Shown here piece by piece: positions 51,501-60,200 of a stretch of 64,000 bases of DNA (positions are counted from its first letter, which is position 1; each line of letters opens with the position of its first letter). This DNA is from Gavia stellata (Eukaryota; Chordata; Aves; Gaviiformes; Gaviidae). The stretch lies in NCBI RefSeq assembly GCF_030936135.1, contig NC_082600.1, forward strand, positions 5,084,001 through 5,148,000, given 5' to 3'. Under the pieces are notes generated by a model. The model ran no database searches. It was given only the letters and a program-made list of their open reading frames with translations, and had not been told where the DNA came from. The position numbers were made by a program, and so were the translations under genes.

Positions 51501-54286
51501 ACAAGAGAGAGAACAACCCTTTTCCCCAATCCGTAACACTTCAAAAAGACAAATGGGAGGCCCAAGTGACCCCATACGCTTCCACATTCTGCATTTCTCA
51601 CACCCCGCCTATAACCCAGTCACACAGAAAAGCCCTTGGCATGACCCTGTCGGCCTCCTCCAGCGCCGGCCATAAAGCTCATCTAAAATTAACCCGGGTA
51701 CTACTAGAAGGCATAAAATAAACAAATAAATAAAGATGACGGCAAACACAACCTGAAATCCAGCCAGTTAACTGCACCTGTCCCAGCATGACTTTGCCAT
51801 GGTGTGTGGTCACCGTTTAAAAAGTCGCTTCCTCTCTCTGCTCACATCGCAAGAAATTCATAGAAATCCGCCGGCTGCTTACAAAGAGGAAACAAAGAAA
51901 ACCAACCTCTGAAGTGACAGGCTCTTTCTCTCTCACTTTTATATCAGTCATTCCAAGTATTAACTATAGAATGCAGACAAAACATTTCAAGCACGGTTTT
52001 AAAAATAAGTAATTCCATTATCTTCAAAAGGACAAGAAGAAACCCAAACTTTCCAGGGCTTTGTCACTACACTGAGCATTCCTGCTGCAATCAAGCACGC
52101 TTACATTATTCACCTTCTGTTATTCGCTTATGTTATGTTGTTCCTTTAATTCATTAATACGAAGTTGCTGTTTTCAACGGATTGCACTTCTGCTCGGGAA
52201 AGTTTTGAGCAGCAGGAGAAACAAAGCCTGGGGAAATTGAGCGTACAGGGAGGCCCCCCGGAATGGAGGCTCTAGGAGAACAGAACAGCAGTGATCCCCA
52301 CAGATGGAACCATGATGTCCAGGCAGAGGGGGGAAAAAAGCAAAAAAAAAAAAAAAGAGAGAGACTAATTCCTGCAGTTAAGAAACACAGTGTAAATATA
52401 CAGAATATTTTCTAGTCACAGATGAATGGGACAGTTAAAGCATCTTAGGAGGATGAAGTGAAAACCGTCAGACAGAAAAGCTCATCTTGTCTCACGTGAG
52501 AAGATACGAGGAAGATAAAGAGGGTTTTTTTCCAACAGGTTGTTGCTTCTGTTACTTTGGTTAAGGCTGCTTCCTTCTGGTTTCATTTTTCAGATGGGTA
52601 GAGAAACTTCTTAAGCCTTGGTTAACACAGAACAACAGTGGCTCCACTATAACAACGGCTACAATTGACTTTCTATAAAGCCAGATGTTTAACCAAAATC
52701 TTAAGGCTACAAAAGGGCAGGAAAAAATAGTTGGTTTATGTTCCCAATTCCAAACCCAATTTTTTCATGGAAGCTGCAGATAACCCCGAGCAGTCTCATA
52801 AAAACACAAGTTTTCCATCTATTTTAAAAAGACTAGATACAGTTTGTGGTTCTATGACACAGTTTTTCATGCAAAAAAAGAAAAAAAACCATCCAGTGGC
52901 AGACTAAGGTCTCAATTTTGCAAGCTGACTCGTGCCAGCTGACACCCTGCGCCCACTCCCACCAACGTTAATGGAAGAAAGACACCGCCGTCCCCTTGGC
53001 CGTTCTTGCGCTGGGCAGAAGGACGCGAAGAGCCTTTGGTGCGAGGACCATACCGCACCACACACTGCTTACCACCTTCCCAAAATAGTTCAAGAAATCA
53101 CTCTCAACAGCTGCTAACGAAGCTACAAATGAAGGACCAAGAACACACCACCAGCCAAAAATCAGAGCTATTCCAGAGACAGCGCTGGGCAGACTTTTGA
53201 AGAATCTGGAATGGACGTGCTGCGAACGACAGCAATGGAAGGGCAATCTGCATCTGAGTCATGTAATGAGAATATTTGCTTATTGACGTAACGCTCATTC
53301 AGCTGCCCTCCCGTAGAGCCAACGCTTTGCGAAAAGGAGCAGGAAGGTGCGCGATTAACTCAAGTGAAGTATTTTTTGTAATTCTGAAAGGGGACCCGTG
53401 GTTAGGGCTATTTATATAGACAGGAAAACAAAAAAAAAGGTGCCTTTTTCTTGCACACCTTCCTGATTTTGTTTAATGATTTAGAAGACTACCGGTTTAA
53501 GGCACGCTGCCGAAAATAGATAACGCATTTCAAATATCCTACCGCATGGCTCTCTTCTTGCCCTGAACTGTCTGGAGCTTCTGCCGGCTGCATCACCCGG
53601 GGCACGCCTGCTGACAGCGGCACCTGACTACGCGAAAGTCGGGCCGCTATGTTATTATTATTGATTTTATTATTATTTTTTAAGCAACACGCTGTAGGTC
53701 CTGCTCTGCCTGTCCGTGAGGGACAACCCCCCCCAGCAGACAGCCCCACCGTGGGCCCGGCAGCGGCAGGACCGTTCCCCCGCCCCACAGCCAGAGCCCC
53801 CCCGAGCCCCGTTCACCGCTCCCCGCCCCGAGGCAGCGGCTGAACGGGGGGGGGGGGGGGGGGGGGGGAGGGAGACAAACCGCCCCCCCCCACACCCCCG
53901 GCCCTGAGAGGAGCGGGGGAGGGGCAGCCCAACAGCCGCTGCGCGAGGCGGGGCGGCCCCCCGCCGAGGGGGCAGGGGAGGAAGAGAGTGTCGTGTGTCG
54001 TGTCCCGTCCCGTCCCGTCCCCCCCCCCCCCCCCCCCCACGTCGCCTCAGGGCCGCCGGTACCTCTCGGAGTCGCGGCCGTCGAAGAAAACGAAGTCGCC
54101 GCTCTGGACGCACTTGGCGCAGGTGAGGCGGCGGCGCGTGGTGTTGCAGAGCGGGCACCGCTCCACCGCCACGTACAGCCCCTCGGCGTCCTCCTCGGCG
54201 CCCCGCAGAGCCGCCGGCCCGGCCCCGGCCCCGCCGCCGCCGCCCTGCCCGCCGGGCTGCGGCCGGCAGCCGCTGGGAGACGCCAT
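36284..54286 (-). CDS. ATG14: Autophagy-related protein 14 (Barkor), ten coding exons
   Basis: ATG14 is the targeting subunit of the autophagy-specific class III PI3-kinase complex (VPS34, VPS15, Beclin 1). It brings the complex to ER sites where autophagosomes start and also helps tether them. Coding exons: 54286-54063, 48543-48481, 48345-48303, 47892-47811, 43126-42889, 42470-42241, 41784-41667, 40582-40492, 40381-40296 and 36590-36284. They join in phase without stops to 1,482 nt (493 residues; human 492). The protein starts MASPSG, then a Gly/Ala-rich tract, then the conserved cysteine repeats (C44, C47, C56, C59). Exons 2-5 encode the coiled coil that binds Beclin 1. The C-terminal exon carries the BATS membrane-curvature domain, ending in [10 protein letters not shown]. 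All introns are GT-AG except intron 7, which has a GC donor. Confidence 0.97.
37105..37310 (+). mobile_element. CR1 LINE 3' fragment
   Basis: Contains the CR1 3' region text GGACAAACACTGGAACAAG, GTTGCCCAGAGAGGCTGTGG and the decayed ending GAGGTCCCATCCAAACC. It lies in ATG14 intron 9, antisense to that gene. Confidence 0.85.
37885..37966 (-). repeat. Older CR1/L3-type tail
   Basis: The strings TTTAAGGCCAGATGGGACCA and TTAGATCATCTTGAGTGACC match the reverse complement of an amniote CR1-like 3' end as I remember it. It directly precedes a plus-oriented CR1, so it is probably an older insertion next to or interrupted by the younger one. Confidence 0.5.
37967..38818 (+). mobile_element. CR1 LINE, 5'-truncated, with ORF2 C-terminus and 3' end
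   Basis: Over 0.8 kb of CR1 starting in the end of the reverse transcriptase ORF. Translated pieces include [20 protein letters not shown] and [19 protein letters not shown], typical of the CR1 ORF2 C-terminus. It ends with the CR1 terminal ATTCTATGA at about 38809. Frames are broken by small changes, so it is inactive. It lies in ATG14 intron 9 in antisense orientation. Confidence 0.95.
40296..40381 (-). CDS. ATG14: ATG14 exon 9
   Basis: 86 nt encoding [20 protein letters not shown] and SPDTENLG. Acceptor CCATGGTAG, donor GCAG|GTAAGA. Confidence 0.96.
40492..40582 (-). CDS. ATG14: ATG14 exon 8
   Basis: 91 nt encoding [20 protein letters not shown] and [10 protein letters not shown]. Acceptor TTTCAACAG, donor CAG|GTAGGG. 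Confidence 0.96.
40593..40620. repeat. CA/TA microsatellite
   Basis: ACACACACACATATATACAC in ATG14 intron 8, close to the acceptor of exon 8. Confidence 0.85.
41667..41784 (-). CDS. ATG14: ATG14 exon 7, followed by a GC donor
   Basis: 118 nt from TTTTAG|ATATGG. Encodes [20 protein letters not shown] and VNLPKKLCN. The intron starts GCAAGT and not GTAAGT, and the flanking AACAG|GCAAGT fits the consensus for minor GC-AG introns. Confidence 0.95.
42241..42470 (-). CDS. ATG14: ATG14 exon 6
   Basis: 230 nt. Encodes [30 protein letters not shown] and [19 protein letters not shown], close to human. Donor CCAG|GTAAGG. Confidence 0.97.
42889..43126 (-). CDS. ATG14: ATG14 exon 5
   Basis: 238 nt encoding the second half of the coiled coil ([20 protein letters not shown]) and [16 protein letters not shown]. 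Donor GAG|GTACAG. Confidence 0.97.
43127..47810 (-). other. ATG14: ATG14 intron 4
   Basis: 4.7 kb intron between exons 4 and 5. It contains an old LINE reverse-transcriptase relic near 46.2-46.5 kb. The rest is ordinary unique-looking DNA. Confidence 0.9.
46130..46560 (-). mobile_element. Ancient CR1/L3-like LINE reverse transcriptase relic
   Basis: The minus-strand frame contains [18 protein letters not shown], recognisably a worn form of the LINE RT motif usually read as VLGPILFNIFINDL. The following [10 protein letters not shown] corresponds to the catalytic FADD block with one Asp pair left. The surrounding region up to about 47.2 kb may belong to the same element. It is inactive. Confidence 0.6.
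47811..47892 (-). CDS. ATG14: ATG14 exon 4
   Basis: 82 nt encoding [20 protein letters not shown] and seven further codons (coiled coil). Donor GAC|GTGAG. Confidence 0.96.
48303..48345 (-). CDS. ATG14: ATG14 exon 3 (43 nt)
   Basis: Small exon after TTCCTCTAG. Encodes [14 protein letters not shown], ends CTG|GTGAG, and keeps frame with both neighbours. Confidence 0.95.
48481..48543 (-). CDS. ATG14: ATG14 exon 2
   Basis: Acceptor CTTCCAG, 63 nt, donor CA|GTAAGT. Encodes [20 protein letters not shown], the start of the coiled coil. Confidence 0.95.
53846..53868. repeat. G23 homopolymer
   Basis: Twenty-three G in a row on the plus strand (C on the ATG14 strand), within ATG14 intron 1. Length may be unstable or mis-assembled. 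Confidence 0.95.
54003..54038. repeat. CCCGT tandem and C20 homopolymer
   Basis: Three to four CCCGT units followed by a C run from 54019 to 54038. On the ATG14 strand this is a G20 run beginning 24 nt after the exon 1 donor, so it could form a G-quadruplex. Confidence 0.9.
54063..54286 (-). CDS. ATG14: ATG14 exon 1 (coding part)
   Basis: Runs from the ATG with a strong Kozak context (A at -3, G at +4) to GAGAG|GTACC. It encodes the Gly/Ala-rich N-terminus and [16 protein letters not shown], the cysteine motif needed for ER targeting in mammals. It ends in phase 2. An in-frame ATG lies 18 codons upstream. Confidence 0.96.
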
Positions 54287-54309
54287 GATGGGCTCCCCGC
54301 GCCGCCGGT

Positions 54310-54315
54310 CACGTG
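54310..54315. promoter_or_regulatory. E-box CACGTG, CLEAR-like context
   Basis: GGTCACGTGGGA, 24 bp upstream of the ATG14 start codon. TFEB/TFE3 and USF/MYC proteins bind this core. The GTCACGTG half fits the CLEAR motif used by autophagy and lysosome genes. Function is inferred. Confidence 0.5.
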
Positions 54316-54440
54316 GGACTTTGTTTTCGGGCAGGGGCATTGTGGGAAGCGGGCGCTGAGGCGGCGGAGGGAGGCCCCGGGCTGAGGGCTCGGCCTGCCC
54401 TGCCCGGCCCTGAGGGTGGGGGACACCGCCCCCCCAGGGC

Positions 54441-57176
54441 AGGAAGAGGCAGAGTAATCACGGCCTTAAAAATAAACATTCCGCTTGTCCTTCTTTCAGC
54501 CTCGGAGTCTGGCTGCGTGCAGCACCTGCTGAAGGAAGGAGGGCTGCCCCTTCTCTCCTCCCAGAGGAGGATATGGTGGGTGAACAGCGGTACAGGCCCT
54601 GCCCCACTGGGTCTGGTAAGGAAACGGCAGGTTTTTCTTCGCCAAAGCTGAAGTGGAAAAAAATGTAGACAGCATCCACTGCAGATCTGCTATCATGCTT
54701 AAAGCCCGCAGCCAGCGGTGTGGTTGTATGCTGGTTCTTGGGGGGGCTAGGTGAACCTCGTCGAGGTACTGCTGGTCTGTAACCCAGGAAAAACATCATT
54801 TAACTTCCCAGGGTGGGACACCCTGACCAGTAGCAGGGCAGTGGTGGAGCTCCAGCTGTAGTTATCCTCACTGCAGTCCAAGGTGGCCATCTGCACCAAG
54901 TCAGCCAATGACACTGCTGGATGGACTATATACACACACCAAAGTCAGTCCCTTGCAGTTACACTTACAATAATATCAAGAACAATTTGTATAAGAAGTG
55001 GCAAATACTGCTTAACACATCCTCAAAAGTGGCAGGCTAGTAGGTTTCCTCACCCCAGCCTCAAGGTTGGAGCCAGAATCAAGAGTTAAATGGGTATGAT
55101 CAACTAGTTAGAAGCCAGTCCTCTGTGTGAGGATAGAGTAGGAAACACCAGGCAATTAGAAGAGACAGAGTCCACACAAGGCAGAATAACTTAAAGCAAT
55201 ACCCCCTAAAAAACCACCAAAATATCCCAGTTTAAAAAAAAGAGAATCCCAGCCTATATTGTTTCCCCTTCATAGTATACTTAAGTGCTACAGAACACTA
55301 GCATGAACAGCACTACGTGGGTAGAACCAAGATAGTTGTTTTTTAAGACAAGAGTTACCATAGCAAACATTAAGTTATCAGTAGCTCAGGGAAAAGGCAC
55401 AGAGACCATTTCTTATCTCTAAGACTTTATCCACTCTTTTAAAGAGCATTAACTTTACTGGTGAAATTATGTGGCAAGCTGTTAATTAAAATGCAATTTC
55501 TTGAAGAGGGCTCATATTAGATAAACTTTTTTCAGCATCCTAATAAGAGCAGGTTGTTTTTCACTTGCAAAAGATTATTGTAACTGAAGGTTATCAGCTT
55601 TTACAGCTACAGTGCAAATAGAAGTCCAGCCCATAGCTGTGGAAAGTTTACAGTGTTAGAAAACAAACAGAAAAGTAAGCCTCTGTTTAGAATAGATTTG
55701 AGGGTGGAAATCCACAGTTTGACTGTGACAAAGAAGCTGATAACATAGTTAAGACCAGTTTATCATAAGGAAGTGCATGAAGTTTTTCAGACTTTTTTCC
55801 AGAGGAGCAGAGAGACAGTTATAAAAGCACTTTGAGACATATTACAGACACAGAAGTTGAAGTCACATCCTCACCAACTCAGAAATAAACTTGTGACAGC
55901 AAAAACTAAGCCCAGCAAGATGATGACACCCTGTCCTGTATTAAGCCATTGCCCATTTTGTGTTGTTCCATCAAGGACAGAGGTAGCTTTTGGCTTGGGT
56001 TACACTTAAGTCATCTAACAGCAACCTCTAGTGGCCCAGGGAGATTCCCGACAGATCTGTCCCATCTTCAGCAGGAAACAAGGGGAAGACACAAGGCAAA
56101 CCCTAGCAGCACCAAAGCCCTGTTCTGGAAAAAAAAAAATCCCACTTGCTTCCAGAGAATCATAGGAGGTACCAGAACAGTCAAGGGATAATCTTTACAC
56201 TGTTCCTAGTCACATCACTGGTCAGAGCATGACACCTTTTGCAAAGAAAGCCTTGAGTTCACTTGGAGATAAAACAAAGTACAAGAACCCCACTGTTTTA
56301 GCTGCAAAATTACCAAAGGCTTTGATGTGGTACCATTGGCTGAACTCTGGTTAAACCACCCAGGTAATTAAGCATTGAGCATCCAAGACTTTGTCTTTTC
56401 CTCAAGTCCACTTTCAAGGCAGCTCCTAACCAACATGCTTTTGTCTGGGCCAAGCAACAAACCCCTCATCTGAGAGGACTTCAGTAATACAGGTGGGTAC
56501 CATTTTGTTAACTAATTTGCTTAGTTACTCCCCCCCCCCCCCGACTTTCTAGGTATGTTCCAGCACTTTCAGGGGCCTTGAATGTCTTCTCTGTAAAGGG
56601 AATACCAACCCCATACACACAACAGTTTATCCAACCGGTAGGATCAGAGGGCTTTGGTATATGTCCTCTACAATCAGTCTTCAGAACACTGAAATCAAGT
56701 CATGCTGGATTTTGTAAGCTATATTGTAGACAAAAATATATATTTTCCATTTAAACATGAAAATACAACATTGCAGGAGCTAGGTTTCAGTACATGTAAA
56801 GCTGAAGATTTGGATAAAGCTAGTTTGGAGTGCAGTGCTGATTCACCTGTTCAACAGGGGGAAATACACATGGTTTCTATTACAAAATTCTTTTAAGTGC
56901 CACCTTAATACGCATTCTATTAAAAGTACATTCATTTGGCAAATTTTTCGGCTTGACAGAAGTTGTCAGAACTCAAGTGGATTACAGACAGCTAATCTGA
57001 GAGCCAAAAAACCATTTCACAAACTATAGGAAGGCATCAGCATTTACAGCATTCAGAATAGCATCATTTGCTTAATAATCCACAACAGTACAACTGGGTC
57101 CGGGAATACCCTTGCTTCTGTTCCATGCATAGTAATACAAACCCATGTATTATTCTTAGTTGCTTTATGGGCCATG
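54441..57176. other. Intergenic: ATG14 upstream flank and TBPL2 3' side
   Basis: No gene is recognised. From about 54.9 kb CpG becomes rare. The 3' UTR and poly(A) site of TBPL2 must lie in the right part, but I found no clear AATAAA on the minus strand close to the stop. A C14 run lies near 56528. Confidence 0.6.
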
Positions 57177-57256
57177 TTATGATGCTTTCTTGAAGCCTTT
57201 TAGAATGGGGTAGATGTTCTCAAATGCCTCATAGATTTCAGAACGCTCTTTTGCTC
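57177..57256 (-). CDS. TBPL2: TBPL2 last coding exon
   Basis: 80 nt from TTTCTAG. Encodes [25 protein letters not shown] and TAA (57179-57177). Confidence 0.97.
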
Positions 57257-60200
57257 CTAGAAAGGCATTTGGGAAAAAACAGGTTAAGAATTAACAGAGT
57301 GTTGAAAATAACTGAATGCAACTCAAACCTAATGATAAGATTACAAACCACAAAGAAACACAGGAGTTTAAAAGCAACTTTAAAAGTGAGTTAGTATGAG
57401 GCAGAATTTCTGTCATATTGGCACTACCTCACAAGGAACAATTTCTAGTTTGCTTTGCTTTAAGGCTAGACTAGTTTTGTTTAATCTGTGGAACCAAAAC
57501 AGCAGTTGGCTACTCTTGGCAGGTGCAAAACATTAGCTTTGAAAAAGAAAAAAGCAACTGAGAAGAACCATGGTATTATCTGCTTAACAGCAACAGTTCT
57601 GACTGGTGGTATAGCGGAAAGATAGAAACAAGAAATGAAGGGCATTTATGCCAATACTGAAAGCTGATCCACTGTTTGAGGGCTCCCCTCCTCCAGTTCT
57701 GAGAAGTTTCTTTATTTTTAAGCTTTGTTAGGGCACCTGTGATTTCAAAGCCAGCCTTTTCCATCTTACTGCAAGTCTTCAATACCAAGTCTTGTACACT
57801 ATGCAACACAGTTGTACCGCAGTAGGCAGGAACATTCCTTGCCAGTCACACTACCATGCTAGCATGACAAACATTAGCTACAAGAAAACTGCATTTCAGT
57901 GAACTAGCAGTTGGATTAAGTGGCACTCGGGATGAACATGTAAACCTTTCCCTCGGAACACACTTGGACATGACTAATTCATCTGCATGACTACAACTTT
58001 TACTCTCAAAAGTAAAGTTACTTTCTTGATTAGGGAAAAAACCTTGCAGCTCAGCAAATTCAGTTTTGTCATTACTGTTGGGCCCAGTGTTCACAGGCAA
58101 GGACTTACCTTAGTCCTTCTGGGCCTGCTGCACACTCGAGGGTGTTGCAATTAGAGTACCCAAAAATACAAGTATCAGTGGAATGGAACTGGCCAGTGTG
58201 ATTTTACTGGACCTAAGAAGAAGGTGGGGAGACATTGGAGGGGGGAGCATTTAAGCTTTGTACTGAGCGCCCCATTCTTCAGTTAGCTGAGCTCATTCAT
58301 GATTTACAGTTGTAAGAATCTCTGGCTAAAGGCAGGCACTTTTCTTTTGTCTTTCACATACCTCAAAGCTGTGTTGTGAAAATACAGCATTTGGGTCCTC
58401 TGGGAACAAGTACCATTTACCTTTCAATACATCTGAATGAAATTATTTTAATGAGCTTTACCAAAAATGTGTTAGGAACATGCACTCAGGAATTCAACTT
58501 TTTTGACATGGGATCTGAGGTACAGATAATCTGCTGAGCACAGTTACTCAGAAGGCTTTTGCCTCATGAGTGTTTTGCCAAACAGTCTGGAACAAGTTCT
58601 TAGATCTCCACCCTTTCCTCTAATAATCCCTACTAAATATTGTCAGTGAAGTGTTTTAAGAAGTTTGCTTCCTGTCCAAGCAATTTTAAATTGCTTATTG
58701 GGATATCTGTATTTAAGTGACTGAGTAGTTACTAGCATGTCAGCATCCTGTTGGGATTCTGTATATTGACACATGGAATTATACTTTGAATAAAATAAAG
58801 ATACTCCAAAGTTTAATGACATGGAACACTGAGACACTATATGAAGCAATAGGAGATTCTAGTGCAACAATACTGATATTGTTATCTGCAAAAAACACAG
58901 ATAAGCAGCAGTAGACATTAAAAAGGATCACTGAGTGGCCTTATTGTGGCAAGATATTAGTTTAGCTAATTTTAATAATTCAATTTAAATGCTTTCTCAG
59001 AAGATGTGGTAGCACTTAGTTACAGATCTACAGGGGGAGAGCACTTACCAGTCAGTACAACTTTTCCAGACACGAAGATGAGCAACACTATCCTTGGCTT
59101 GACCATCCTATAAATAAGGCCAGGAAATAGTTCAGGTTCATAGCTGTTTCAAAGCAAACAGGCAAGATTAGTGAAGTGCAAATACTGTTTCATCATTGTA
59201 TGTGCATAAAGTGCTCTAGTTATACTAACAATAGAGTAATTAAACCCACAGATTTTAGCTAGCTACCCAGAGAAAGGCAGGTCAGGTTTTAGACATCTTC
59301 AAGAGAAACCTAGTAATGCCAGCTAGAGCTGGTAGGAGTTCTTCATGCATACTTTTAAAAACTTCTGAATCTGATTTTCCATAGCATTGAAACCATTATT
59401 GTAATCTTCAAACACTACTCAAATCCTTCTTAGTCTGCAAAGAGCCCTTATCAGGAAGCATCTTGTACAATTAGACAAGATGACAGCCAAGAGAATCTTT
59501 AATACATATTTAGTCCCCAAATTAAATGCAAAAATATTGAATGCAGTACTAATAAAAGACAACTGAATTTTGATTTTGTCAGTGCTTAAATCTTCCTCCT
59601 TTCCTCAGTGACGGCAATAACTAGTTCTGAACAAGCCCATCTTGAAGGCACAGCATGCTCATCACTCAACTACAGGTTTACTTTAAATTGATGGCTGATA
59701 GACATCCAGACAGAAAGAAGTGATATCCCAGAAACATACCATATTTTCAGTTCTGTATTTTGCAGCTGGAGTCTGGCTTCATGCCTGAAGTTTAGAAACC
59801 TTATCCTTCCAGATAGGCATCTGGTTTGGCGGGAGTTCAGAGGCCCGCTTAGTATTAAAGGTTCACAGTGGAGCAAGGGCATAGACCAGGTTCAAGTAGC
59901 TTAAGAGCTGCTCCAATTAAACTTGAATTGTTTAATTAAGACTGGTTATTTTCCTATTGACATGGTCTGCAGTGAAGAAAAATACCCACAAAGGTTTGAT
60001 ACTGCACTTGGCAATAACAGAAGAGTAGTTAAAGTTCTGATCACCAACACTGCTCAGATTAATGAAAATCTCTGGTGCACATTGCTGATACGCAGCAATG
60101 CCAAAAATTGTGTCAAACAACAATATTCATAGTCAAAGAAAACTTTTACAAAAAAGAGAATATCTTCATTAACCAGCAGAGCTAAGAACTCAGAAGCTTC

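Larger units (their letters stand above)
48544..54062 (-). other. ATG14: ATG14 intron 1
   Basis: 5.5 kb. The proximal part, next to exon 1, lies in the CpG island and holds long homopolymers. The segment 49726-50283 is open on both strands for more than 165 codons but shows no recognisable domain. An A14-15 tract lies near 52338. Confidence 0.9.
53570..54440. promoter_or_regulatory. ATG14: CpG island and likely promoter of ATG14
   Basis: Dense CpG, GC-rich sequence covers ATG14 exon 1 and its flanks, in contrast with AT-rich surroundings. There is no TATA box at the expected place, so this is a housekeeping-type promoter. An E-box and several GC-box-like runs are present. Confidence 0.8.

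Noticed and set aside
53673-54426. 161- and 248-codon minus frames over ATG14 exon 1
   Set aside because: Proline/glycine-rich frames from the CpG island and homopolymers; the real frame here is ATG14 exon 1.
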